25,558 bases of DNA. Origin: CAYTLW01 sp964438735 (lineage in GTDB: Bacteria; Myxococcota_A; UBA9042). Below are positions 1-7,724 of this stretch, in pieces. The notes beneath the pieces were generated by a model. The model had not been told where the DNA came from. It made no database searches and saw only the letters and a list, made by a program, of their open reading frames with translations. Position 1 is the stretch's first letter; each line of letters opens with the position of its first letter. A program made the translations under genes and the position numbers. The stretch is from assembly GCA_964438735.1 (NCBI GenBank), contig CAYTLW010000113.1, positions 1 to 25,558 on the forward strand. The letters run 5' to 3'.

Positions 1-98
1 AGCAGGACAAGCACCACAGCACAGCAAGCTACCGCGAGGAACTCGTTGAGTTGCTTGAGCGGCATGGCGTGGACTACGACGAGTTTCTCTTGGGCTGA
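1..98 (+). CDS. REP-associated (Y1/IS200-like) transposase, C-terminal fragment
   Basis: The last 31 codons of a gene that begins before the window, read in the frame starting at base 3 and ending with TGA at 96-98. The visible peptide has the pattern Q-D-K-H-H, then S-Y-R-E-E-L-x-E-L-L-E-R-H-G-V-D-Y-D-E. This matches the characteristic tail of Y1 HUH transposases of the REP-associated (RAYT) type, which usually end N-Q-x-x-H-H...E-E-x...L...H-G-I-x-x-D-E-R-Y. Such enzymes nick and move small palindromic elements. The catalytic HUH and tyrosine residues lie outside the window, so activity cannot be judged. GC-rich hairpin repeats follow directly, which fits the RAYT/REP pairing. The call rests on tail similarity only. 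Confidence 0.62.
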   Translation, partial: QDKHHSTASYREELVELLERHGVDYDEFLLG

Positions 99-106
99 AA
101 CGTCCT

Positions 107-211
107 GCCGCCGCTTCGCGGCTCCACATGGGGTGACGTCCAAGATCCTGGGGCTTACGCCCCAGGCTAACGAATACCGCCGCTTCGCGGCTCGTCGGGC
201 TTGCGCCCTCG
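107..211. repeat. REP-like cluster of GC-rich hairpins downstream of the transposase
   Basis: Two copies of a 17-base unit, CCGCCGCTTCGCGGCTC (108-124 and 177-193), each contain the hairpin GCCGC-TTC-GCGGC. Between them is a perfect 8-bp stem with a 4-base loop, CCTGGGGC-TTAC-GCCCCAGG (147-166). A third type, GGGC-TTGC-GCCC (197-208), follows the second copy. The arrangement resembles a bacterial interspersed mosaic element (alternating REP-type palindromes) next to its transposase. The cluster also lies downstream of the - strand enzyme gene ending at 288, so it could stop or stabilise that transcript. It has no T-tract typical of an intrinsic terminator. Confidence 0.65.
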
Positions 212-287
212 ACCACCTTGGACGAACCGTCTCAAAGCGGCACATGGCTTGGACGCCAAACTCGGGAAGTACTTCGGGACCGTCGAA

Positions 288-2435
288 CTAGTTCGGCTTC
301 TCGGCCCGTCCGCTGCGATAGAGCCACGTCATCCAGGCGCGTAGATCGGCCAATTCGCTGTCGGCGGCGGTCACGAGTTCTGTGTGCTGGTCCAGCGCCA
401 GCGGGGCGCGCTCCAGGGGGTCGACGCTGCGATCGTAGACCAGCAGGCGACCTGTCGCTGGTTCGCGCCAGCGACGCTGGAGCACGCGGTGACGACCGCG
501 CTCCACCGACGCGTGGCTGTCGGTCAGGGCGACCACCTCGCCGCGGCCATGTCCGACCAGCGACCGACCCATCCATGGACCGCTGGCGTCCATGCCCAGC
601 AGGTCGAGCACGGTCGGCACCACGTCGATGTGGGAGGCCAGTTCGTTGTGGCCTCGCCGGCGCAGGGTCTTCAGCTCCGGATGGTCGCCCCAGAACACCA
701 GCGGAACGCCGAGAGACTCGACGTGGGCGCCTTCGTACAGCCGGGTGACACCGTGTTCGCCGAGCGGGAAGCCATGGTCGCCGGTGACCACCACGATGGT
801 GTTGGACAGCTCTGGATGTGACGCCAGGGCGTCGAGCAGCCGCGCCATGGCGGCGTCGGCATAACGCATGGTGTCGTGCATCCGCGCGGCCATGGTGTCG
901 GGCCCGGTGTGCTGCACGCCGTCCACGCGACCGAAAGGGAAGTGATTGGTCCGGGTCATCACCGTCAGCAGGAAAGGTCTTCGCTTGCCCTGGGCGTCGG
1001 TCATCTTGTCCACGAGTTTCGGCAGCCCGTCGGCGAGATGATCGAAGAGCGGGCCATCCTCGATGCGGCCGCGGTCGTAGTCGACGTCGTCATACCAGCG
1101 CGCCAGCCAGGCGCTCTGGTTGTCCCACGCCGGCTCAGCGGCCGTCGCGAAGCAGGTGTAGTAGCCGGCGGCGCGCAGTCGGGCCGGCAGGCTGTCCAGC
1201 TCCAGGCCGGCATGGTCGACGGCCACATGCCCTGGCGCCCGCGGCAACAGGCCGGTGTGCAGGGTCATGAACGAGGCGATGGTCGGCAGGCCGTTGGCGC
1301 TGGCACGACAAAAGGCGACTCCAGCCTCGGCCAGCTCATCCAGGCGGGGAGTGCTCGTCAGCTGCCCCGAGTCGGGACGCACGTGGCCGCAGTTCATCGA
1401 TCGATGGGACTCCATGATCAGGAGCAGCACGTTGGGCGGCTGCGCATCGATCCCGGAACAATCCTCGTCGACGCCATTGGCGGGCAGGTCTGTGGCGCCC
1501 CGGTGGATCTTCGGGTCGCTATCGTCGCAATCCTGCCCCAACGCCACCCCATCGCCGTCGTGGTCGGTGGTGCAGGACACGCCCGCCGCCAGGGCCGCAG
1601 CGGGATCTCGATTGCACAGCCGCCATCCGGTCTCGTGCCAGAGCGGTCGGTCGGCCAGGACGAAGTGCTGGCGGCGATGCGCCGGCGTGTCGGTTGCCTC
1701 GTTCATCCGCCGCCAACGGGCTCGGTGGTCGGCCGCCGCGCGCTGGCGAATCGACGCATCCAGGGGCGCGGCGGTGGTGGACTTCACGGCCGCGACGATG
1801 AGCTCGATGGGAGGACGAAGCCGCCAGGCGCGGAAGGAGCCCTTCCAGATCCAAGCTGTCCAGGCGTGGCTCAAGAAGACGCCGATGAGCAGCAGGACCA
1901 CGGGCCGCAGTGCCCTGACACGGCGCGTCTCGTCGCGCTCGCGTCGCATCGATCGGCCGCTCAGCCACCAGAACGCCGCTGGCGACAAGAGCATCAGCAG
2001 GCTGCCGGCGAAGGGACCGCCCTGGTCGTCCAGCAGCATTGCAGGGGTGTTCTGCAGGCCCTCTGGCGTGACGTATGTGGCCAGGTACCAGGGCGACAGG
2101 TGGATGCCCATGAAGCGCATCACCTCCTGATCCATGGCCGCCATGGCGAGGATGCACGCGAGCAGTATCCGGCTGAGGGGGATGGCAAACTGCTGGCCGG
2201 ACGTCTTGGAGCGTCCGCCCAGGGACCACAGCAGCAGCACCCCAAGGCCCGGCAGCAACAACCAGGCGCCTTGCAGGAGGTCGTAGGCCACCGCGTGGAA
2301 GAAGTACCACTCGAATCGGTCTACCAGCGGATGGCCGAAGGGATCGGCCCGCAACAGCCAGATGGCGCGTTGAATCGCCGCGATGGCGATGTAGACGCCG
2401 CCCAATCTCGCCAGCCGGCCCAAGCCTTCAATCAT
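288..2435 (-). CDS. LTA-synthase-like membrane phosphoglycerol/phosphoethanolamine transferase (sulfatase superfamily) with MopE-type insert
   Basis: 715 residues. The N-terminal third is hydrophobic with about four to five membrane segments (about residues 10-30, 55-72, 88-102, 143-158, 178-195). A short region with the MopE-type metal-binding pattern follows (about 291-331: D-x-D-G-D-G, D-C-D-D-x-D-P, N-G-V-D-E-D-C). The C-terminal domain belongs to the alkaline phosphatase/sulfatase superfamily: Glu342 in M-E-S-H, candidate nucleophile Thr385 in G-L-P-T, His498 in T-N-H-F-P-F, Asp553-His554 in T-G-D-H-G. Thr in place of Cys or Ser within C/S-x-P-x-R argues against a formylglycine sulfatase and for a transferase of the LtaS/OpgB type acting outside the membrane. 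The start at 2435 was chosen because it overlaps the end of the reductase gene (ATGATTGA) and gives a normal membrane N-terminus. A longer reading to 2567 would add 44 low-quality residues inside the reductase gene. The substrate is unknown. Confidence 0.82.
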   Translation of the reverse strand: MIEGLGRLARLGGVYIAIAAIQRAIWLLRADPFGHPLVDRFEWYFFHAVAYDLLQGAWLLLPGLGVLLLWSLGGRSKTSGQQFAIPLSRILLACILAMAAMDQEVMRFMGIHLSPWYLATYVTPEGLQNTPAMLLDDQGGPFAGSLLMLLSPAAFWWLSGRSMRRERDETRRVRALRPVVLLLIGVFLSHAWTAWIWKGSFRAWRLRPPIELIVAAVKSTTAAPLDASIRQRAAADHRARWRRMNEATDTPAHRRQHFVLADRPLWHETGWRLCNRDPAAALAAGVSCTTDHDGDGVALGQDCDDSDPKIHRGATDLPANGVDEDCSGIDAQPPNVLLLIMESHRSMNCGHVRPDSGQLTSTPRLDELAEAGVAFCRASANGLPTIASFMTLHTGLLPRAPGHVAVDHAGLELDSLPARLRAAGYYTCFATAAEPAWDNQSAWLARWYDDVDYDRGRIEDGPLFDHLADGLPKLVDKMTDAQGKRRPFLLTVMTRTNHFPFGRVDGVQHTGPDTMAARMHDTMRYADAAMARLLDALASHPELSNTIVVVTGDHGFPLGEHGVTRLYEGAHVESLGVPLVFWGDHPELKTLRRRGHNELASHIDVVPTVLDLLGMDASGPWMGRSLVGHGRGEVVALTDSHASVERGRHRVLQRRWREPATGRLLVYDRSVDPLERAPLALDQHTELVTAADSELADLRAWMTWLYRSGRAEKPN

Positions 2436-3831
2436 CGAGCTCGGCGGCGGTCCCCATGAGGTCCAGCATCTCGTCGACCCGTGTGACCTTGTCGCGGATA
2501 GCCTCGCGGCGCTCGCCGCGCTCCACCTCGATGGCGTCCAGGCGTTGCCAGTCCTGGAAGGTGACATAAGCCACGCCGCGGCGGCGCAGATGACCGTTGA
2601 TCACGTGTCGACTCGGCAGGGTGCGCGCCGGCAATCCCTCGCTCGCCACGTGGGCCAGCAGTCGGTCGGTGACCTCTTTGGAAGCCGCACGATGGGCACC
2701 GATGAGCCCTTGTGGCCCGCTGCGTGCCCAACCGACCACCCAGACCCCGTTCAACGGTTCGCCACGGTCGGTGACCACCTGGCCGTCCACATTGCGGATG
2801 CGCCCCTTGTCCGGGTCGAAGGGAATGCCGTTCAATGGCCGGCCGCTGTAGCCCACGGCGGTGATCACCAGTCCGACGTCCAACTCTTCGACCCGCTCGG
2901 TCGGACGGGCCCGAACCCGGCCGCCGGTGCCGGCGACCAGCTCGTTGTGGCGCAGACGCAGGCCGCTGACCGCGCCGCTTGCATCGCTCAGCACCGCTTC
3001 GGGCGAGACCTTGAAACGGAAGCGAATCGAGCGCTCGGCGGATCGCTCCTGGCCGGCGAATTCTCGCAGCAGCTTCATGTTGCGGACGTTGGCATCCGTG
3101 GCCCACTGGCCTTGCCCTCGACTCTCGCCAGGCCCTTCCACATCGTCGGGATCGACCAGCACGTCGGTGCCCCGCAAGAGGCCAAGTTCCTTGAGTTCCG
3201 CCGGTGTGAACGCGGCCTGCAGCGGTCCGCGACGGCCCAGGACGATGACCTCGCGAACGCGGCTGTCGCGCAGGGCCACCAGCGCATCGCCGGAGATGTC
3301 GGTACGGGCAAGAACTGCGGGGTCGCTGGCCAGGATGCGCGCCACGTCGATGGCCATATTGCCGTTGCCGACCACGGCCGCGCGCTCGACCGACAGGTCG
3401 ACCGGGTGATCGCGATAGTCGGGGTGGCCGTTGTACCAGCCGACGAATACCGACCCCGGCGTGCTTCTGCGAGTGCCTTCGCCAGGGATGCCCAGGCGCC
3501 GATCGGCCTCATTGCCTACGGCCAGCACCACGTGGTCGTAGTGCCTTTGCAGCTCGTCCAGACCGATATCCTTGCCGAAGATGACATTGCCGAAGAACCG
3601 GAAGCCGTCCATCGCCGCGGTCTTGTCGTATACCCGGGTTACGCGCTTGATCTTCTGGTGGTCCGGTGCCACCCCGCCGCGAACCAGGCCGTAGGGGGTC
3701 GGCAGCCGATCGTAGACGTCCACCTCGACCGCTGGCGCCTTGTGCGTCAGCAGGTGCCGGGCAGCGTAGAAGCCCGCGGGACCGGAGCCGATCACGGCCA
3801 CGCGCAGGTTTCGTTCGTTGGTCTCCACCAT
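2428..3831 (-). CDS. Ferredoxin/adrenodoxin-type NADP+ reductase (FprA family)
   Basis: 467 residues, close to the usual 450-460 of adrenodoxin-reductase-like flavoproteins. It moves electrons between NADPH and a ferredoxin through FAD in the cytoplasm. The FAD-binding Rossmann motif G-S-G-P-A-G is at residues 15-20. The family signature P-T-P-Y-G-L-V-R-G-G-V-A-P-D-H follows, then an NADP-binding motif G-N-G-N-M-A-I-D-V-A-R. The C-terminal G-W-x-R-S-G-P-x-G-x-I-G segment closes the FAD site. The ATG at 3831 is preceded by a GGGAG ribosome-binding candidate. The stop codon overlaps the start of the downstream membrane enzyme by 8 bases, so the two are probably one transcript with translational coupling. 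No ferredoxin gene is visible nearby. Confidence 0.93.
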   Translation of the reverse strand: MVETNERNLRVAVIGSGPAGFYAARHLLTHKAPAVEVDVYDRLPTPYGLVRGGVAPDHQKIKRVTRVYDKTAAMDGFRFFGNVIFGKDIGLDELQRHYDHVVLAVGNEADRRLGIPGEGTRRSTPGSVFVGWYNGHPDYRDHPVDLSVERAAVVGNGNMAIDVARILASDPAVLARTDISGDALVALRDSRVREVIVLGRRGPLQAAFTPAELKELGLLRGTDVLVDPDDVEGPGESRGQGQWATDANVRNMKLLREFAGQERSAERSIRFRFKVSPEAVLSDASGAVSGLRLRHNELVAGTGGRVRARPTERVEELDVGLVITAVGYSGRPLNGIPFDPDKGRIRNVDGQVVTDRGEPLNGVWVVGWARSGPQGLIGAHRAASKEVTDRLLAHVASEGLPARTLPSRHVINGHLRRRGVAYVTFQDWQRLDAIEVERGERREAIRDKVTRVDEMLDLMGTAAELDD

Positions 3832-3857
3832 GCAATCAGTGCTCCCGCGCCGTGCCT

Positions 3858-3915
3858 GGGGCGTCCGCCCCTCCGCTCATGGTAGGTCCAGGCTGCCCTT
3901 GCTGCACGTTGCAGC
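3858..3915. promoter_or_regulatory. Divergent intergenic region with two perfect inverted repeats
   Basis: Between the - strand reductase start (3831) and the + strand membrane protein start lie two palindromes: GGGGC-GTCC-GCCCC (3858-3871) and GCTGCA-CGT-TGCAGC (3901-3915). The second ends three bases before the ATG at 3919. They could be operator sites for divergent control or RNA hairpins. No convincing -35/-10 pair was recognised on either strand. Confidence 0.3.
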
Positions 3916-3918
3916 GGC

Positions 3919-5535
3919 ATGAAGCGCGATCTCTCCTTCATTCTCACCGATGTTGTCGCGCTCCATCACCTCTGGCGCTATGGTGATGGCGCCAATCACG
4001 GAGCGGTCTCGACCGGCGCAAATGACCAAGGCAGGCGTTCGTTGACCTGGCTCTCCCCCCACGCATCCAGAACCGTTGCCGCCCTGGCAGACCGGCTGCT
4101 GGTGGCCTGTGTGATCGTCGTGGTGCTCCTGTTCGTCGCCCTGGGCTTCTTCGCGATGCCCTCCGCCGACGACTACTGCTATGCCGCGACCTTGAAAGAG
4201 CACGGCCCCTGGTCGGCCATGGCGACCTGGTACGAGTCCTGGACCGGGCGATACACAGCCACAGCGGCCATCTCGCTGGCGATCCTCCTGACAGATCTGC
4301 GCACCGCCTATTGGATCGTGCCGGTGATCGGCCTGGCCTGCCTGGCCTCTGGTCTATACCTCTTGCTGCGTGCCATCGGGTCGAAGTCCGGTGGTCGGAC
4401 CGAGAACCTGCGGGCGACGTCGCTCGCATTGGCGGTGTTCCTGGCGCTGACGCCGGTGCCGAACGAGACGCTCTACTGGATGTCGGGCACTTTCAGCTAC
4501 CTGCTGGCCAACGGCGCGTTGCTCGGTCTGCTGGCGCTGCTGATCGGGGCCAGCCGCGGCGGCCGCCTGCTCTGGTACCACGCACCCCTTGCTGCCGGCA
4601 TGGCCCTGGCGGTCGTGGGGCTCAACGAGACCTCTCTGTCGCTCACGCTGTTCTGCCTGGCGATCGGCCTGGCGCACGATGGCTGGCGTCGGAACCCGGC
4701 ACGTAGGTTGTGGCTCGTCGCGCTGCTGGCCGCCGCCGCCGGCGCGCTGATCGTAGCCGCGGCGCCGGGGAATGGGGTGCGGATTGCCAGCTTTCCACAC
4801 GCCCGCGAACTCGCGCGGACCGCGCTCCAGACCCCTGCCCACGCCGCCAAGGCTTGGGCCGACTTCCTGACCAGCCCGACCCCCTGGTTGGCTGCCCTGG
4901 TCGGCGCCAGGTGGGCTGGCCGGCACCGTCTCGCCGCGCTCTTGCCGGCAACCTCATCTGCGGTCGGCCACTGGCTTGCGATCGGGGCATTCTGCCTGCT
5001 CACGCTGGCCTGTCTTCTGCCCGCGGAGTGGGCCATGGGGACCAGCCCACCCCCCAGAGCCTACGCGGTGATCGTCCTGGTGTGCCTGGGGGGCTGGTTC
5101 ATGGCCGCCGTTCCGCTGCTATTGGACGGCGTGCGACGAATCCGGCTGCTCCCCGACAGCCCCCGCTGGTTGTTGCCGTTGGCGAAGGTCGGATTGGCCA
5201 CTTCACTGGTCCTGGTCGGCAACGTCCCTACCGTCATCGGCGACCTGACGGGCGGAGACGCCTGGGCGTTCGCGGCGCAAAGGGACGATCGGCGCCAGTG
5301 TCTGGAGCGGGCTGCCCGCCACGGCGCTTCCACCGTGCAGGTCGGAGCCATGAGGCGGGTGCCGGCGAGTCTGGCGGCGCTCGAACTGTCGCCGAGACCG
5401 GATGCCTGGCAGAACCGCTGCGTTGGTCGGTTCTTTGGCGTGCAACAGGTCATGCTGTCCGACCACATCGGCGACTCCGAACGGATCTGCGACTGGTCAG
5501 CGGCGGATAGCGGGGGCCGGAGCGCCCCGCCATGA
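3919..5535 (+). CDS. Polytopic membrane protein, DUF6056-like
   Basis: 538 residues with about ten to eleven hydrophobic segments. After the first strong segment (about 59-79) comes P-S-A-D-D-Y-C-Y-A, then a W-Y-x-S-W-T-G-R-Y stretch near 104-112. Later come T-P-V-P-N-E-T-L-Y-W-M-S-G, G-L-N-E-T and A-A-P-G-N-G-V-R. These short polar motifs in extracytoplasmic loops are those I associate with the DUF6056 family, related in layout to GT-C glycosyltransferases; no activity has been fixed for it. The first 41 residues look unlike a membrane-protein N-terminus. The in-frame TTG at 4042, after a purine-rich AAGGCAGG, is a plausible true start that would give 497 residues. It is divergent from the reductase/transferase pair and may share a cell-envelope role, which is only inferred. 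Confidence 0.72.
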   Translation: MKRDLSFILTDVVALHHLWRYGDGANHGAVSTGANDQGRRSLTWLSPHASRTVAALADRLLVACVIVVVLLFVALGFFAMPSADDYCYAATLKEHGPWSAMATWYESWTGRYTATAAISLAILLTDLRTAYWIVPVIGLACLASGLYLLLRAIGSKSGGRTENLRATSLALAVFLALTPVPNETLYWMSGTFSYLLANGALLGLLALLIGASRGGRLLWYHAPLAAGMALAVVGLNETSLSLTLFCLAIGLAHDGWRRNPARRLWLVALLAAAAGALIVAAAPGNGVRIASFPHARELARTALQTPAHAAKAWADFLTSPTPWLAALVGARWAGRHRLAALLPATSSAVGHWLAIGAFCLLTLACLLPAEWAMGTSPPPRAYAVIVLVCLGGWFMAAVPLLLDGVRRIRLLPDSPRWLLPLAKVGLATSLVLVGNVPTVIGDLTGGDAWAFAAQRDDRRQCLERAARHGASTVQVGAMRRVPASLAALELSPRPDAWQNRCVGRFFGVQQVMLSDHIGDSERICDWSAADSGGRSAPP

Positions 5536-5733
5536 GATGGAACAATCCAGGCCCGATTCACGCGCCACGAGGCGACCTTTGCAGAGCAACTCGAGACGCG
5601 CCTCGAGACGGGTCGGGCAAAGGACGTCGACGTCATCAACGCTGAGGCTGGTGCTCGCCCAGGGCGAATTCCGCTGGTCTCACAGGCATTTGCGTGCCAT
5701 GCTCAACGCAGCCGCTCCCCCCGGAGAACTGCA
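5536..5733. other. Intergenic gap with a short direct repeat
   Basis: A 198-base gap between the membrane protein and the cysteine-rich protein. It contains a 9-base direct repeat, CTCGAGACG, at 5590-5598 and 5602-5610. A ribosome-binding candidate CCGGAGAA lies just before the ATG at 5734. No clear promoter or terminator was recognised. Confidence 0.35.
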
Positions 5734-6873
5734 ATGCCCTGGCGACGCCTGGCCGCCGTGGTGTGCTGCCTTCCGGTCGCCTGCGTGGCGTCCGACGGCG
5801 CCCTCGCAGGCGGGGATGCCGGCAGCCGCGACGGCGCGCTGTCCGTGCAGGCGCTGCCCATGCCGGGAGCAAGCTGCAAGACCGACGCCGACTGCGTCTG
5901 GCCAGAACCCTGCCTGCTGTCTCTCTGCCTGGACGGTGAGTGCAGAACGAAACCTCATCCCGCTCGGCTGGACTGTTGTTCGAAGGGATTCAATGCGGCC
6001 TGTAATGACTACAACTCGTGCACCACGGATACCTGCGGCCAGCACATGCCCGGCGGCTGGAAGCAGTGCATCCACCTGCCGCCGGACGACCCGAACTGCT
6101 GTGACTTCTACCATTTGGGATCGTCAACCTGCGATGACGGTGTGTACTGCACTTGGGACATCTGCAACAACGGCAAATGCGAGCACAAGATCGTCGCTGA
6201 CGATTGCACTTGCAAGACGGATTGGGACTGCGCCAACAAGAGTTGCAGCTCCAGCAGCGGCCCCTGCACAAAAGCGATATGCGGAGCCAATCCCAAGAGC
6301 CCGCTGAAGACCTGCAAGCAGATGAAGATACCCAACTGTTGCACGGACAACCCCGACTGCAACGATGGCCTGTTCTGCACCCAGGACATCTGCGACTTGG
6401 CCAAGGGGGGCTGCATTCACAAGCAGCTCCCCGCGTCGACCTGCTGCGACTTCTCCAAGCAATGTGACGACGGCGACCCGTGTACGGTCGGCTGGTGCGT
6501 CAACTACACGTGCTACCAGCATCTACCGGCCGTCACGCCCCAATGCCCCAAGCCGCCGCCCCCCAACCAGCCGCCGAAATGCGATGACGGCAAGCCATGT
6601 ACCTACGACTTCCTGATCTCGACCGGCTGCGTTCATCCGCTGGTCCCCGAGTGCTGCCCCATCGCCAACGGCATCGCCGATACCTGCGATGATGGCTGTG
6701 GCTGCACCATCGACTTCTGCGCCAACGGCTTCTGCCACCACGCCCCGCCCACCGGGGGCTGTTGCTGCTCCGATGACGACTGCCCGACCAAGTGGCCCGA
6801 CGCCAGCCCGCCCTGCGGAGACATCAACCCCAGCACGGGCATGGGCACCTGCAAGACCATCTTGCCCGGCTAG
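5734..6873 (+). CDS. Secreted cysteine-rich repeat protein, probable lipoprotein
   Basis: 379 residues. The N-terminus has two arginines and a hydrophobic stretch ending L-P-V-A-C (Cys17), a somewhat weak lipobox, followed by a flexible Gly/Ala/Asp-rich linker. From about residue 47 to the end the protein holds about 53 cysteines. They lie in repeated units of the form C-D/N-D-G-x-x-C-T-x-D-x-C...G-x-C-x-H...C-C, seen at least five times (for example around 6010, 6130, 6360, 6465 and 6590). Repeats of this kind are common in surface or periplasmic proteins of Myxococcota-like bacteria; their function is generally unknown. The many cysteines imply a disulfide-bonded extracytoplasmic fold. The acidic D-D-G loops may bind calcium, which is inferred. 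GGAGAA precedes the ATG. Length and cysteine spacing show no truncation. Confidence 0.8.
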   Translation: MPWRRLAAVVCCLPVACVASDGALAGGDAGSRDGALSVQALPMPGASCKTDADCVWPEPCLLSLCLDGECRTKPHPARLDCCSKGFNAACNDYNSCTTDTCGQHMPGGWKQCIHLPPDDPNCCDFYHLGSSTCDDGVYCTWDICNNGKCEHKIVADDCTCKTDWDCANKSCSSSSGPCTKAICGANPKSPLKTCKQMKIPNCCTDNPDCNDGLFCTQDICDLAKGGCIHKQLPASTCCDFSKQCDDGDPCTVGWCVNYTCYQHLPAVTPQCPKPPPPNQPPKCDDGKPCTYDFLISTGCVHPLVPECCPIANGIADTCDDGCGCTIDFCANGFCHHAPPTGGCCCSDDDCPTKWPDASPPCGDINPSTGMGTCKTILPG

Positions 6874-6937
6874 CGGCGCGAGCGAATGGCGTTGTGCCCA
6901 GTCGCCCGACAGCCAGCACCCAACCCGACAAATCCCC

Positions 6938-6966
6938 TTGACATCCCCACCCGAAGGGTCCATAAC
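6938..6966 (+). promoter_or_regulatory. Sigma-70-type promoter of the ribosomal protein block
   Basis: A perfect -35 hexamer TTGACA (6938-6943) is followed by a 17-base spacer and the -10 candidate CATAAC (6961-6966, four of six consensus bases). The bases just downstream, GCGCCCCCGC, form a very GC-rich discriminator, a feature of promoters shut down by ppGpp. Transcription would start near 6973, about 335 bases before rpsL. Confidence 0.7.
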
Positions 6967-7307
6967 GCGCCCCCGCTCCGAGGCCGGCTGGTCTCGGTGC
7001 GTCCCGCTGCGGCGGTGAAGCCGGTTCGACCGGTCAAACCGTCCGGAGTTGTGTGCGGCGGCTGGTAAGTGCCTGAGAGCAAACTACTGGCCAGGGGTCG
7101 TCCAAGCGCGGAAGGACGGCGCGCGCACAACACTGAAAGCAGCACGCGACCGCGCGAAACAGATCGCCCTGTTGGAGGGCAACCTTCCCGGGACCCAGCG
7201 AGGTAACGGGATAAGGACGCAATCGACGTCCAGGGGATGGACCTCGTCTCGCGTCACAAAGGCTCTGCACGCCCCGCGCGCGTGTGGAATAGAAGCGGAA
7301 GGAATCG
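6967..7307 (+). promoter_or_regulatory. Long untranslated leader before rpsL
   Basis: The gap from 6874 to 7307 holds no gene I can support. Its second part would be the 5' leader from the promoter ending at 6966. It contains small hairpins, CCGGT-TCG-ACCGG (7021-7033) and GTCCA-GGGGA-TGGAC (7228-7242), and the ribosome-binding site GGAAGGA just before the rpsL ATG. It lies where E. coli has a short str leader. It does not match a riboswitch that I know. Confidence 0.4.
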
Positions 7308-7685
7308 ATGCCGACGATCAATCAGCTGGTCCGCAAGGCCCGTCGGGCCAAGCGCCGCAAGACGACCGCCCCTGCGCTGCAGAGTTGCCCGCAGAAGCGT
7401 GGCGTTTGCACTCGCGTCTACACCACCACTCCCAAGAAGCCGAACTCGGCCCTGCGGAAGGTCGCCCGTGTGCGTCTCTCCAACGGGATCGAGGTCACGA
7501 GCTACATCCCGGGTGTGGGCCACAACCTGCAGGAGCACTCCATCGTGCTCATCCGCGGTGGCCGAGTGAAGGACCTGCCCGGCGTCCGCTACCACATCAT
7601 TCGCGGCACGCTCGACGCCACCGGCGTCGCTGGCCGCAACCGGGGCCGCAGCAAGTACGGCACCAAGAAGCCGAAGCAGAAGTAG
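7308..7685 (+). CDS. rpsL: 30S ribosomal protein S12
   Basis: 125 residues, the full family length. S12 sits at the decoding centre of the small subunit and monitors codon-anticodon pairing. The conserved loop T-T-P-K-K-P-N-S-A-L-R-K spans residues 40-51, and R-G-G-R-V-K-D-L-P-G-V-R-Y-H is at about 83-96. Lys43/Lys44, Lys88 and Asp89 (with initiator Met counted) are the wild-type residues, so the sequence predicts a streptomycin-sensitive form. Asp89 is the residue that RimO methylthiolates in many bacteria. It is the first gene of the block, with a strong GGAAGGA site, and is followed after 39 bases by rpsG. Confidence 0.99.
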   Translation: MPTINQLVRKARRAKRRKTTAPALQSCPQKRGVCTRVYTTTPKKPNSALRKVARVRLSNGIEVTSYIPGVGHNLQEHSIVLIRGGRVKDLPGVRYHIIRGTLDATGVAGRNRGRSKYGTKKPKQK

Positions 7686-7724
7686 CCCCAACGAGCTCCA
7701 CGCTGCGAATCGAAGGAGGCAGAC

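Noticed and set aside
876..2459. A 527-codon open frame on the + strand opposite the membrane transferase
   Set aside because: Amino acid composition is that of an antisense shadow (Gln/Gly/His/Arg-rich) with no motif, while the - strand frame has clear catalytic motifs.
2436..2567. Longer N-terminus for the membrane transferase starting at 2567
   Set aside because: It would overlap the reductase by 140 bases and add 44 Ser/Arg/Trp-rich residues; the ATGATTGA overlap start is more natural.
5402..6307. A 301-codon frame overlapping the end of the membrane protein and the start of the cysteine-rich protein
   Set aside because: Composition is Ser/Arg/Pro-rich shadow type; both overlapped genes are better supported.
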